Assembly (NCBI GenBank): GCA_031771865.1
Contig: JASISA010000041.1
Location: 496,001 to 560,000 of the forward strand
DNA: 64,000 nucleotides
Direction: 5' to 3'
Origin: Nothophaeocryptopus gaeumannii
Taxonomy: Eukaryota; Ascomycota; Dothideomycetes; Mycosphaerellales; Mycosphaerellaceae
Below, piece by piece: positions 44,553 through 57,340 of the stretch (position 1 is its first letter; every line of letters starts with the position of its first letter). Under the pieces are notes generated by a model. The model had not been told where the DNA came from and ran no database searches. It saw only the letters and a list, made by a program, of their open reading frames with translations. The translations under genes and the position numbers were made by a program.

Positions 44553-46531
44553 ATGAAATACCTACTCGTCTCCGGAGGTAAGTGTCGTCCCTCACAAGAT
44601 GTGACAAACGCCGTTCCATTGCGGCAGCCTTCGAGGCTATCCCCTCATGTTTTGCGAACTGGAGACTGACAGTGACTCAGGCGTCATGAGCGGCGTTGGG
44701 AAGGGCATTATTGGTATGCTGCGAAAAATCTTGCACAGTGACGAACAACAACAAGTGACATTTCACAGCCTCCTCCGCCGGCCTGCTGCTCAAGACCATG
44801 GGCCTCAAGGTCACTTGCATCAAGATTGATCCATACATAAACGTCGATGCTGGTCTCATGAATCCTCGCGAGCACGGCGAGTGCTTCGTCCTGGACGACG
44901 GTGGTGAAGTTGACCTCGACCTCGGAAACTACGAGCGTTACCTGAACCTCACTTTAACTCGCGAGAACAACATCACAACAGGCAAGATCTTCATCAGTGT
45001 GATCGAGAAAGAGCGCAACGGCAAGTACTTGGGCAAGACTGTCCAAGTTGTGCCACACATTACGGACGAAATCGAAAATTGGATCACCCGAGTCGCCAAG
45101 ATTCCGGTAGACGACAGCAAGAAAGAGCCAGACGTCTGCATTATCGAGCTGGGTGGCACAGTTGGGGACCACGAGTCCGGCATTTTCGTCGAGGCTCTGG
45201 TGAACATGCGCCGCAAGGTCGCGGTTGAAGACTTCATGCATGTCTTCGTCACCTACGTCCCAGTCAACAACGGGGAGCAGAAAACGAAACCCACTCAGAC
45301 GGCTATCAGAGACGCGCGCTCCGCCGGCATGATTCCCGACTTGATCGCATGCCGTTGCAAGGATCCTCTGGAAGACAGCACGATTGATAAAGTCGGACGT
45401 TACTGTCAGGTCCGCGCCGAACGAGTCCTTGCCGTTCATGATGTTCCCTCGACGTACCAAGTCCCCGTCCTGCTTCAAGAGCAAAACCTGTCGGCGCTCA
45501 TGGCTGCAGTCCTTCAACTCGACACAGTCCAGATGACTTCTGCCGACAAGACGAACGGTGAGAGCATCTGGGTTGATTGGCGACATCTAGTCATGGGGCG
45601 ACAGCATGACTGCGAGACGGTGGACGTTGCCCTGGTCGGCAAGTACCTGGACCAGGCAGACGCCTACTGCTCCGTCGCGAAAGCACTGGAGCACGCGGCT
45701 ATGAGGTGCAAGAAGCAGCTCAGAGTCACACGAATCGACGCGGAACACCTTGAGGCTGAAGCGCAGTCCCAAAAGCCAGCTGAGCATCACAAGGCCTGGT
45801 CCACACTTTGCGCGGCCTCCGGAATACTCATCCCAGGCGGATTTGGTGCTAGAGGTACCGAAGGAATGATCGCTGCCGCCACTCACGCCCGAGAAAACAA
45901 GAAGCCATACCTGGGAATCTGCCTAGGCATGCAGATTGCTGTGATTGAGTTTGCCCGATCAATGTGCGGAATCACCCTTCCAAAGGCAACATCTTTCGAG
46001 TTCGACGAAAGCGATCAAGATCGAGTCATAATCGACATGCCGGAGCACAATACAGGGCGCATGGGAGGAACGATGCGGCTCGGAAACAAGCCAACATTCT
46101 GGCAGCCCAATTCAGAGTGGAGCAAGCTGCGTGCTCTTTACGGCCTCGATGGCGATCACGTCGATGAGCGACACCGTCATCGCTACGAAGTCAACCCAAA
46201 ATACATTGGTCAATTGGAGGAGGCTGGCCTGACCTTCATTGGGAAGGACAAGACCGGCGTTCGCATGGAAGTCCTCGAACTCGAGGATCATCCATACTTT
46301 GTGGGTGTACAGTTCCACCCAGAGTACCTCAGCCGGGTGCTGAACCCATCGAAGCCTTACCTGGGCTTCATCGCAGCCAGCGCAGGCATGCTGGACGAAG
46401 TCACCCGTGGAGGAAGCCCAAGGGGGCGCCACTCACCTACCGCCGTTCCCTACGAGGATTTCAATAATCCTGCTGTCTCGGGAGGCGCCAAGGTCAATGG
46501 TCTGGTCGATGGCGCGGAGGATGGCTTTTAG
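44553..46531 (+). CDS. CTP synthase (divergent)
   Basis: Three exons, 44553-44577, 44681-44713 and 44769-46531 (introns 103 and 55 nt), give 606 residues. The joined N terminus reads SGGVMSGVGKG...SSAGLLLKTMGLKV, the P-loop of the amidoligase domain. KIDPYINVDAG, EHGECFVLDDGGEVDLDLGNYERYL, NITTGKI, GKTVQVVPHITD and GEQKTKPTQ follow. The C-terminal class I glutamine amidotransferase has Cys404 in LGICLGMQ and His536/Glu538 in QFHPEY. The enzyme makes CTP from UTP, ATP and glutamine. Several positions nearly invariant in fungi differ: GTVGDHES instead of GDIES (His154), AGLMNPREHGE instead of AGTMSPxEHGE, and YVPVNNGEQ. This suggests a diverged copy or paralogue. I give no symbol for that reason. 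Confidence 0.88.
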
Positions 46532-49403
46532 GACGACACTGTTCTCCTCGGCGACGACTTGTGAGAAATTGCATCGGGCGGCCTTCAGTATGAATGAACG
46601 ACATGCATCCATCGGAGTCTAGGGTGCACTTTTAGCGGGTGGACACGGTAAACAGTGAAATATTTTGGAAGGCTTATAGGGATCAGAGACATGGTATGAA
46701 ACAGACTTTTCTTGGAAGCCTCGATCCCTTACACCGTCGATTCGGAGTCTTGACTGTATCCGTTCCGGGAGCCATGCCTATAGGACAGCAGTATGCCGGC
46801 CCAGTCTGTCGGCCTGAATCTGGACACGCAACGTGAGCGATGGTTGGCAACAACACGGGGGTTTCACGTGAAGGCCGATGGCAGGCAAATACTAAGTTTG
46901 TTCTATCACACTGTAGCGCAATGTCTCGTTGGAGCTTTACACGGAACGCAATCGGGGTTCACGTGTTTGCTTTCGATCAGCGTTCGCGAGTGCAAGGCTT
47001 TGACGGCAACGCGAGAAGCTTCTTATTGCAAAAGAACGAAGAGAAGACGAGTACTCGCAACCGCGAAAAGCGCTGCCGTACGGTTCTGCTCCAGCTGCCC
47101 GTTGCTCTAATGCTTGGCAGAATCGACGCGAAAGTTTCATCAAGCTCGGAGATCCATGCCAATCGAACCTCCAGCTGCTGAAAGACTGTAAAGCAAAGGA
47201 TGTGGCACAGTTCGCTGATGCTCGGGCAGCACATATCAGCTGCTACCGCTCGTACTCGCTCACGCGACCGACACAACTGTGAACCAACTTTCTAGAGAAC
47301 GATCGCCAGATGGGTCCACGGGGAGATACGAGCAAGATTTCGATGGCACCGACATGTTCCAGGAAGAAGGATGAACCATGTCGCGCGCCTGCGGCCAGCG
47401 CTTCGCGGAGAACCACCACACGTATCCCGCGCGAACGCCCTGTCCCAGATTCAATCACTGCAAGGTGCTGGAGAAAAAGAGGCATGGCCGTTCATGCACG
47501 CAGCAGCGTTGGGCTCCAGCAGATCGGACGACATCACAAAACATTCTTTGGAATTTGCCATCTTGCTCTTTCCCCTCAGTCAGGCATCATGGGGCACAAC
47601 CTTTCACGACCATTGTAACGACTTTGCATGCGATAAGAACACCGCTGCATCATTCGCTGACCCGCAAGTAATCATATCAAAGGCATTTGAAAGACCACCA
47701 GGATCCTCCGCAACATCTCAAAGGTTCATCCATGCACGATCTGCATCGCGACACTTTTTATAGTCCGGCCCGTGCCACGATGTGCGAGCTTAATAGCATA
47801 CTTCCAGCGCATTGTGACCTACATGTTGGATCTCCTCACGCAACACCCTTTGTGATTCGTGAAAGCCAGTCTCGAAGGCACCATAGCTGTCCTGCTATCT
47901 TGCTCCCCTAGGCGAAGGACTTTCGGACAATCGAGATTGGCATGCGAGTGGATACGAAGCCCTTCCAGGAGATACTGGAAAAGAGCGCCTATGATGCCGA
48001 ATATCAAAAGAGGTTGGACAAGTTACTCTGCTTCAGAGATTCAGCACAAGCTCCGAATATCACTCGTTCTTCGCAAAGGCCAAAGACGACGACATGCCGT
48101 GCTAGCATGAGAACATCACCAGGATACCGCAGCAATTGCGCTGCAAATCAACGTTTGACCTCCATACTTCTTCATCCCTCAATGGCCAGCAAAGCATGTA
48201 ACTTTCTTGAACTCCACTGCGATGATCGAGCAAAAGCACTTCTTGGCAACATTCGGCTTCGGCTTGAGATCATGATTTGGACAGAGTTTCGGCACTGTGT
48301 GGGACGATCCTTGTTCTTGATTGAACCGGAGATTTTGTGATTAGACGTCTCTTCTGTCATGGCAGGCAGTTCTGGCGATACGAGCAACGCGAGTTAACCG
48401 AAAAGCTCTATTATTGACACGAAAAGACCAGAGTATCACTCGAAGTTTAGACATCTAACGAATCCTCTCAGGCCCAGGAAATTTACTAGCCAGCCGCTTC
48501 TGTCATGCTTGCACCGACAGTATTGGCGATGGAAGGATGGAAGGATGCACGGTAAGCAACGTCTACATGCGTGCGGCGCATGCATGTGCCATTCGTATCT
48601 GTGCATGTTATGCCAAGCAGTACCAAAGACCACATCGTCTACGTACATGGCCTACATAAGTAGGCTGTCAAGACGGAGGCATCGGCATCTGCTCTGGACA
48701 GTGACACTTTCAGCTTTGGATTGAGGAATTCAGCGGGTATCATTGCATCGTATGCTATTCTGCTTCTGCGCTACCATTACATCGGCTTGCCTACCATCGC
48801 CCATAATTGCAGATCCTTGCCAAAAAAAAACATCGATATCGTCCGATCCGTCCGTCGTCATAGTTCTTCCTCCCTTCTGCGCATCGCAAGAATCGAAATA
48901 GCCGCCATGCAGTGCTAATGGAAATATGTCCCTCATTTGATTTCATCAACAGGGTCGTTCGAACTTTGCAAAAGAAATTTCTTCGAATTGCTCGCTCGCT
49001 CCGAAATACCCGCTTGAAAAAGCGCGTCGTGTATACCAGAAACGCCCTGGCTGAAAGGAGACACGTAGAACCAGAATGAGAGGCTCAGCCAAGAAGCGGT
49101 TGTAGAAAGAGGTAGGTAATACAACGCTGCCTGACCATGTATTGCAAGAAATTGTGAAAAGACGGATATCGAATGGTAGGCGCGGGCTGAGTTGGGGTCG
49201 TTCGGAGAATTAAAGGCCTGGGTGTGTAACGATGGGTAGCAATAGCGTCGTACAGTCTCAGGATACTCAGCCGCGGTCTGAATCGAAGCGAAGGCGAGGA
49301 GGCGCAGCACGGTAATGATTGACGCTCATCGCAGGGGCAACAATCAACTTGCGCGCATGTCGGTCCGGGTGTCAAGGTGTCAACAACACGGAGGTAGTCA
49401 TTC
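46532..49403. other. Gene-poor region, 2.9 kb
   Basis: It lies between CTP synthase (plus) and the velvet gene (minus), so it is convergent and needs no promoter. The best open frame is 47942-48340 (plus, ATG-initiated, 132 residues, preceded by an acceptor-like CCCCTAG at 47905-47911). Its first 50 residues look protein-like (charged, helical), but I see no domain and the rest is weak. It may be a gene relic. Other frames overlap in several phases. Confidence 0.45.
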
Positions 49404-50843
49404 CTATTCATCTCTTCGTCTTCTCTTTCCCTTCTTTCTCGACTTCGTCTTCGGACTCACACCGCCAGACGCCGTACGCTCTTCACTATCGCTGCCGTCC
49501 GAATCGCCCTCGCCTTCCGACGACGACCCTCCAGATCCGCTGCCAATCTCTTTCTTCGCCTTGCCCTTTCCTTTGCGCGCCTCGGATCCCTTCTTCACGC
49601 CGACGTTCAGACCTTGTCGCCGAAGCGCCTTGAGAAGAGCACTACTGGCACGCATGCCCGGGAAATCTTTGGCAGTGTAGACGCTGAATATGTCTGTGAC
49701 GATGCTTGCGACGTATGGAGAGGCAGCGCCGGGCACCATACTTGCCAGATCGACCCGCAAGAGTTTGAACTTGAGGCGATATTGACCAGGAGATCTGCAG
49801 CTCAGATCTGGGAAGACGAAGAATGTACCAGCTTGGCCATTCTCGTCCTTTGCTTGGTATGGAGAAGCGCACAACGAACCCATCAATCTCCGCGTTGATG
49901 GCATGTCGGGATGTGCAGGCGGAAGCTCCGTCTCATCTTCTGCGCCATCAGGACTGAGCAATGCGCAGTGGAGCGCGAGCATGCCAGAAGGATCTTGCTC
50001 AGGCAGTCCATTCCGATCAGTGATCTTCAACTCCAAGATTGGGGGTGGATCAATGACCCGGCGATCGCGCTCTCCGAAACCACACGCACGAGCAGCTGCG
50101 GGCTGCTGTCGGATGCTGAGCGTGAAGTTCAAGGGAGGAGGCTTGCTCATGCGCGGCTTTGATGAGTATGCCACGCCTACGCTCGAGGGATCAAGCGAAG
50201 ACCGCGGAGACGATTCTGAGTGCGTGTAGCTGGTAGGTGAAGAGAAGCCACTGATTGCCGGGCTAAATGGCCGTTGAGATCCTTGATCTGCACCATGAGG
50301 TGGATAGAGAGGTGCGTAGTGTGGCTGTTGCGGATGCCCTTGCTGATACATGAGCTGAGGAGGAGGCTGTCGATACGCCTTTGGCACTTGGTTAAGATGA
50401 GGCGGAGGTGCCTGTGGAAATAGTGGGGGCTGGGCTCTGATGTCGACTGGAGAGTTGCCATGACTGCTTGTCGGCGAATGACGGTAGTATGCTGACCGTT
50501 GAGCGGGAGCTGGATTTGATCTAGGCGGTGAAGGCGGACCAGATGAGAGAAGGTCTGCCACCGCCATTGATCGAGTGCCTGTTGCGCATCTCGAAGGCAA
50601 AGACGAGCCTGGCGAAGGAATCTGCATGGGAGGAAGTTTCAGAGGACGTCCAGCTTCCTCAGGTGTCGGTCGATTTGGCTGATGAATCGGAGGTAATTGT
50701 GGCCCTGATGACCGCTGCTCCGGCCGTCCGAGGAAGCTGGACGTGGGAAACGTCGGGTGTCGCTGTGTTTGAGCCATGTTCGTCGTCGATTCGTTGCTCA
50801 CGAAAGGAGGCTGCACAGGAGATGGTCGGCTCGGCTGCGACAT
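49404..50843 (-). CDS. velC: Velvet-domain transcription regulator, VelC-type
   Basis: Single exon of 479 residues from the ATG at 50841-50843; the frame extends upstream only through a GTG. The first 230 residues are Pro/Gln/Ser-rich, with a small RSMAVADLLS motif near residue 91. The velvet domain spans about residues 233-415: LNFTLSIRQQPAAARACGFG, RRVIDPPPILELKI, then LMGSLCASPYQAKD, GTFFVFPDLSCRSPG, RLKFKLLRVD and the closing YTAKDFPGM...LKALRRQG. The CALLSPDG and DLSCRSPG versions fit VelC better than VosA, VelB or VeA. Velvet proteins are NF-kB-like DNA-binding factors that couple development, light and secondary metabolism. The C terminus has a Gly/Ser/Glu stretch and a basic run KTKSRKKGKRRRR, a likely nuclear signal. 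Confidence 0.88.
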   Translation of the reverse strand: MSQPSRPSPVQPPFVSNESTTNMAQTQRHPTFPTSSFLGRPEQRSSGPQLPPIHQPNRPTPEEAGRPLKLPPMQIPSPGSSLPSRCATGTRSMAVADLLSSGPPSPPRSNPAPAQRSAYYRHSPTSSHGNSPVDIRAQPPLFPQAPPPHLNQVPKAYRQPPPQLMYQQGHPQQPHYAPLYPPHGADQGSQRPFSPAISGFSSPTSYTHSESSPRSSLDPSSVGVAYSSKPRMSKPPPLNFTLSIRQQPAAARACGFGERDRRVIDPPPILELKITDRNGLPEQDPSGMLALHCALLSPDGAEDETELPPAHPDMPSTRRLMGSLCASPYQAKDENGQAGTFFVFPDLSCRSPGQYRLKFKLLRVDLASMVPGAASPYVASIVTDIFSVYTAKDFPGMRASSALLKALRRQGLNVGVKKGSEARKGKGKAKKEIGSGSGGSSSEGEGDSDGSDSEERTASGGVSPKTKSRKKGKRRRRDE

Positions 50844-53240
50844 GAAGGCTTCGTCCGCGAGCACTGTACCACTTCCGCGTGAAAGATTGTCCCTCGAAAG
50901 AAGCGAATGCTGTTTCCCAAGTAACGTGAGGGAGTGAGCGTGATAATAGCTGTTCGGTGAACTGCCGGCCAGTTGCAGCGTTCTGCGGTGGACGCTTCGA
51001 ACCCGTATCGAAGCAAAGATTTAGCCAACCAAACAGGCAGGCTCTCGTGCTGATATGCAATTATATACTCATTCCTGCATGATACAGGTCGATGTATCTT
51101 TGGCTCTGGGAGCACGGTATTTGAGATGCGAAGATCGCTCGTTGCGGCGCTGTGGTGAGACCGAATACTCGCCCGAACAACTGAATGCTGTGTTAGATGG
51201 AGCACCCGAAGATCATGCGTGCAGGAATACGGGACGAGAACGGAGTTTCTTCGTCTTGACCGAATTTGAGGGAAGAGATGAGGATGGTGTTGCACTGAAA
51301 TTGAGCAATGCTGTGCACAACGACAACTAGAATTCATAACAATACGTGACTATCCCTGCGGTCACATTGTACCGACCGCTCTTTCTTGCTGGTACACATA
51401 CTGCCAGGCGCTAAGGCAGGCAGACTCGGATCAAGATACCCTGGTTTCGAAGGTGCTGCACCTGCACGAAGGCGTCGAAAATCAGCGACAAGTAGACGAC
51501 TGTTTGGTAGCGAACGAGCAAGGGTTGAGAGCAGGCCAGTCACTTAAGCAAAAGACGTCAGCAGAAAGCGGCGGCATCGCTTGTGGATGTCTCCGTCGGC
51601 GAGCTGTCAGTCGTCGGCGACCCCAGCAGAGACGGCGAGGGTCGACAAGGGACGGTAGACGGACTATTTGTGCGCTGTGGGACGTCGGTCTGGGAGCTGG
51701 TACCCGGACACCACATGTCGTTAGCCGGCAAAGCTCTCTATGCCACCCGAGAGGTAGCACTGAATGTGGAATAGGGCATCCAGGTTAGATGGGATTGCTT
51801 ACCGCTATCAAGGTCGTCGCCTTCACAATAACCCGGTTCATGGACGCAGGCTCGTTGTTACCACCCCGTGGCCGCGCGCGCTACCAAAACTTAAATTGCT
51901 GCTGTGACACCAGGTGAAGCGCACGCATGAACCACTCCGGACGACAAAGTCAATGTTTGTCCGCAAGAAGCGCCCGTCGCGCGCAAGAGTGAGGCGGCCA
52001 GTTGTTGATCATCAGTACGCTGTCCCACTCCTTCATCTCGGCCCTGAGCCTGTCCGGGGTGCCAAGCGCAGCTAGGATCACTGGCTGAGTGCATCAGTCT
52101 CACGTTCGTTTCGTGTCTTAGCACCAGATACCTGACACCTCGGGAGGGAATGGCCTGCAGCAAGGAGCGAGTGCTGGAGATTGGAGAGTGCGCGGGAGAG
52201 GCCACGCATTTGGTCGACGGCCCGCGTGCTACACTCTCTACCAGACTCATCATACAAAAGGAGCATGTCTCGTCCCACTGGTGGTGTTGCGGTGAGCTGA
52301 TGACCTGTCGAGGCTGCCATCATGACCCAGCTGCTCGCAGTCACAGCCTCGGCGAATACGACGTCTCCAAGCAGCGAAATCTGGTTGAATGAAACCGCGG
52401 ATCTCGTGCAAGACAATCCGGCCAGTCAGCCATTCAGTCAAGTCCCGGCAGTGCAGCCCCTAATCTAATCCTTGCAGCAAGCAGTGGAAGTCGCACACTA
52501 TTACATGCGTTAGCAGATGAGATGACCATTTGCAGTAGGAGCGGTGGGCCAGCGGATAGGACAGGTACTCACGGCTGACAAAAGACATGGTCGAACCCGA
52601 TGTGTTCTACCAGCACGGAGCCATTGCCAGATTCGCCAGAGCCAGTCCGAGAGCCTTTCCGGATGTGGGAGGAGGGCAGACGGGATCTGGACTTCGGCTC
52701 GACATCCGGTGTTACATGCTTGTTCCCTGTCCACGTGCGGATACATCGACGGCGATGCGGCACAGTCGCAATCGAAACCCGGCTTGGAGGTGGAGAGCAG
52801 GTGATGAGAGGGTTGTGGGCACGTCGGAAAGGGTTATCGTTGGTGCATGGGCTGGCTGTAGGCCTGCCCTGACCTGTGCGGCGGCGGCATGGGTATGGCA
52901 ATCTGAGGGGCGTGTCTGTGTTTCGAGGCGTGCCTTCTGCGCCGGATGCGCAGGACACACAGGACGCGTCACGGCTGCAGCGAAGGAGGCATCAGCGGTC
53001 TGTGTTGGGATGAACCATCATCGATGAGATACATCTGCAGAGGGAGTGCTGGCGCAGACGCTGCGGTAGTATTGGTCCAGCAGGCTCCAAGTAGGTGGGA
53101 AAGCTGAGCACGCAGAACCGGGATAAATGCGCAGGCAGGCTACCGTAGTCCACAGGCATCTCGTCTCGGCCTCGAGGTCAGGGTTCGTGCTGGCCGTGCC
53201 GCAACGCCGCCCATTCAGAGAACGTCCGCCGGCGGCTACA

Positions 53241-53272
53241 GCATGTATAGCATATGTATAGCATATGTATGT
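53241..53272 (+). repeat. Short tandem repeat, 11-bp unit
   Basis: About three copies of GCATATGTATA, the first lacking two bases and the last truncated. The repeat is A/T-rich and not within any called gene. Confidence 0.75.
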
Positions 53273-53358
53273 ACCTTGCGGTGTGATGGAGTGAGATGAG
53301 CCGGACTTGGGAGCGCTCATACGCGGCGAAGAGGCGCAGAAGTCTGGAAGCAGGAGCG

Positions 53359-53383
53359 CAGGAAGGAGGAAGGAGGAAGGAGG
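53359..53383 (+). repeat. Purine-rich (GGAAGGA)n repeat
   Basis: Roughly three direct copies of GAAGGAG. Simple-sequence slippage; no function implied. Confidence 0.65.
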
Positions 53384-56300
53384 TACCGGTGTGGTTGCTG
53401 TGGTTCCTTCCCGCTGTCATCCAACGGCCAGGACGCCACTTCCGTAGAGCTGATGGACTAGTGGAAACTCTACGGATCAGCGCACCCACCTCTCCTCCCA
53501 AGACCAGCAGCCGACAACAACCACGTCGACGACTTGACGCCGCTGCTGCAAGCGACATGCACTTCCTCCTACGAAATCCCAGGGTCTCTCCGTCGCCGTT
53601 GCCGGTCCACCTGTGCCGGCGGCCGCAGACCAGGTTGCCTTCTCCAACGCGGGATCATCTCGCAGCCGGGTTACTGCGCGGCACACTCATTCCTTTCTTC
53701 GGTGGCCATGATACGCTGAGTCCCGGACGACCTACCTATTTAAGCGTCAAAGACTCGCGTCAAGGGTCTGTCTCCTGAATGCGTTGGGTAGCAATCGATG
53801 GCGCCTTCCTGGCTGGAGATATGCTCATGACATTGGCAGACGAATGACTCGGAACGAGCACAGATACTGCACAGACATCATCACGCCGCGATACACACCA
53901 CGCGTTGGAATCTAGAGATGCCTTTAAGCAGCCTCCGCTAGACCTGCAACCAGGACTTCCATCTTCTGGAGCCATCACTCGGAGCTCGTGGCCACATCCG
54001 GCTGAGGGAAGCCTGCATATGATGGACTGATCATAGCGGCATCGTGCAACACGCCAGTGACGGCCCGCTGAACGTCAAAGATTATCTGGTCCACCTCTCT
54101 CGGTAGTGCATCTCTACGACTTCGCCTCGTACGCGACTGTGATGACTTCCTATCGAGCCCGTCTACAGACGCCTGGCCCTTAACAGCTCAAGCTCAAATC
54201 ACAAACATCTACCGCGCATGTGCAGTGAGCGCGCCGACCCATCGGCGCAATCGAGTGTAGCTGCTATCGCGAGAGGATGACGCACCCAAGAGACAGCTCA
54301 ACTCCGCGTTCCCGTGGTCTGTCCCGGCAGACTGGTCGAAGTGGAGACCAGCAGCGTCAAGCTGCGTTGCAAATTTCGATGCCCACGGACCTAACCCGCC
54401 ATCAGCTCCTGCTCAAGATTCTGAAGAGGCTCATCATCAGCGGCATGCGTCCGGATACAACGTGCTCCGGTATGAAGCATCTGAGTTCTTGTCTGCGCAA
54501 CGTGAACAAATGTAACACTACTGCGCCGACTATCATTCAAAGCCCGGATGACATCCGTACAATAGTTCTCGGACGTAGCATTCGGCCCGAGGTTTCGGCT
54601 CTGCTTCCACTGCCGCTCGGCCACTACTATTATTCAAGTTTCATGAGTATTCTAGGGCAACCTATCATGCTGGTCTGGCTATCTTGTAAACACTTTGGAC
54701 AGCGTCCGCAGGCTACGACGGCACGATGCAATATCCATGGCTAGTTGTGAGCGCTAACACGCAGTGGATGAATGAACGACATGTCCTGGACCCATCTGCC
54801 AGGAGGCTTAACACAGTATTACCAGTATCACCATATCTACCTGAACTTGCTCGATAGGGACGTGTCCTGTATTGTGTCAACGAGCAAATTACAGGAGTAT
54901 TGCAGCCGACACCGGTTCGAATGGCACAGTGCAACACGGCATGCTCGGCAATATGGCTGCTTGCATTTTACGAGCCACGACTGAGACACAGATAGCCGCT
55001 AGCATCGATGGCTCGTTTGGATGTTGCCGTTGATGTTACGTGCTGCCATGTGTCGTCTGCATGGTTCAAATGCCGCAAAGTAGAGACCGAGCAGCAGCGA
55101 GTACCATGGTCTCCGTACTGTCGGCGAGCGACCGAAGGCATACACTTTGGGAATTAGTCCAAAAGCTTCTGATCTGGACTCTGGATTTGCTACTGACGAG
55201 TTTGACGAGTCTCTGGGGGGAACTTGTGTACGGATGTTGCACGGAAGTACTGATCAGTGGTCCATTGTCCTGCGTCAAGGACATTCACATGTACAGCAAG
55301 CATGTCACGGGCTCTGCAGCTTTGCTCATTGTCCCGGAAGTGATTACGCTCCCCGCTTAAGGGACTGAAGAAGGCCCCAGTCCCAGCACCTCAAGCAGTA
55401 CGCTAGGTCGGAGCTATTACTCAGAGTAGCATGAGATCAACTCGAACCTAGACGTGGAGATGACGCTCGTGATTTCTTCTCTGGACCTCGCTGGGCGAGA
55501 CAGTGCAACGGCAAGCATTGTGGTGGTCTCTTGAGTCCACCTTGGCCACCGACGTTCGACCGCCGTCGCTTCTGCATATCACGACCTGCACGTATGCGGT
55601 CTTCGCAGCTTTGGCAGATAATAGCGTATCTTCGCATCCACTCGAAGCCTGCAGTTTGCCAAAATCTACAAGGACAGATGCAGAAGCGTCACGTTTCTAC
55701 TGCAGGAGTCATTGCCCATGGTGCTGGACCCCAAGTATCCCCGCAAGCGACAAGGAAGTTAGGCGCTCTCGGGGCAAGGGAAAACTAAGCGACAGGGTCA
55801 CCTTCCAAGTACGGTATTGACGACCAGACTTGTCAAACTTCAGAGTTATCACTTTTTCGCACATCACTGCAGATCTGCGCATAGGCGAGCAGTCAGGAGT
55901 TGTCTACTTTCCACGACTGCATGCGTTTGACATGTTGGTGGTACAGGATTCACTTGCCATTCCACGACGCCACTGCTGCTGGTGTGTTATCCATGGGATT
56001 CAGATGGTACGACCCGGACCAGCCGAGGAGTAGGACTTGCGCCGTCTGACATGTCAGATGGTCGTTCACAATGTCTGGATCGACAATGTCAGCGTACGAC
56101 CTGCGATACGAAGAGACATTCGAAAGACACAAATGCCGCCTTCTTGTGCTGCCTGCTTGCGTGGCACTATTGGACAGACGAGTCCGATCATGCCAAATTA
56201 CCTCTTTCTTCATCAGGCGAATGCTATTTCTATGCGTACCGAGCACGAACTCTGGGGACTAGCGGTCTCATCGCATGCGGAGTTGTTTGCAAAAGAAACG

Positions 56301-57340
56301 GAATGTTGCTCGCCGAGGTAAGGTCACAGAAATATGCCACGAGGCATCTTCTCCTGGGTTGATGTCAAGATCGCGGATCGCGCAACGTTTGATACGGGTT
56401 TCAAGTGGCGAAGCAAAGAACTGGCATGCGGGATTGGCGAATGTGGTAAGTTGTGTGTTTGGGGTATAGTGCTTGGTGGCGGGGCGACGTGTGGCAGGAC
56501 TTCATCAGCAGTCTGGATCGATCGAAGGACTCCTCCTCCGCGGAACGGTTTTTCCAGCCGGTCGGTGAGGAGCAGTCTGTGTTGGCAACGATGGCTAGCT
56601 CGCAGTCTCACCATCATACGGTGAAGGCGACCACACGTCGGGCTCGGCCACCCTGTCATCGCCAATTGGTGAGTGCGATACCAACGGCTTGCTCGTTGTC
56701 TGCTTCATGCGCTTGTCTAGAAGAGACCTTGAACCCATCAGGTGACGAACTGTTGCAGGTGTGCTTCAAACCTGCCTCGTCCCTGACATTAGGCACCGAA
56801 GGTATGTATGTACCATACGTAGCATCGTCGAAGCCCGACGGTACACAGTTTAGAAAGTCAGGACGAAAAGACAGCTCGCAAATGTTGACAGAGAATCGAC
56901 GCGTGAAGTTTGAAATTCAGCGTGGAGTTGAAGTCTCGATGCGGAATCTTCGTGCGGACCGGTGAAAGGGAAGTACCATTCAGCCGTGTCCGCCCGAAAG
57001 ATGCACCATTGAGGCACGGTCCCCAGGGTTCTCGTGATCGAGAGAGAGCACGAGGATCGAAGAGACGCTCTCAGCTGGATTGGCGACAAAGGAGCCCCTT
57101 CGACAAAAGAGAAAAAGGTCATGGATTGATCATGATGTACCGTATTCGTTTGCCAAAGTATGATGATACCCACAAGGAAGCTACCTAGTGACCATCATAC
57201 CTACCTAAATTTGATCTTGAAGCTCTCAACTCGTCATGTCTCTTTCCTTCCTTCCTGTCTGCCAACGTGCTCTCTGCCTTTTAATTCGACAAATTCCTCT
57301 CGTCCCTATTTCATCGTGAAAGACTCTCTTCTGCCTGTCT

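Larger units (their letters stand above)
50844..57340. other. Gene-poor region of about 6.5 kb upstream of the velvet gene
   Basis: No frame in this stretch shows a recognised domain or a convincing exon chain. The longest ATG-led ones are 54277-54744 (plus, 155 residues) and 52078-52416 (minus, 112 residues); both are unlike anything I know. Base composition is close to that of the neighbours, with no strong A/T bias as expected from RIP-mutated transposons. Short repeats occur at 53241-53272 and 53359-53383. Since the velvet gene reads away from here and the next gene ends at 57341, most of the region is available as velvet upstream DNA, but unannotated small genes cannot be excluded. Confidence 0.5.

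Noticed and set aside
54277..54744. 155-residue ATG frame in the gene-poor region
   Set aside because: No family resemblance, mixed composition and no neighbouring exons; not enough to call a gene.
50844..57340. Degenerate transposon or RIP-mutated island
   Set aside because: No terminal repeats, no reverse transcriptase or transposase motifs, and no marked A/T enrichment on reading.
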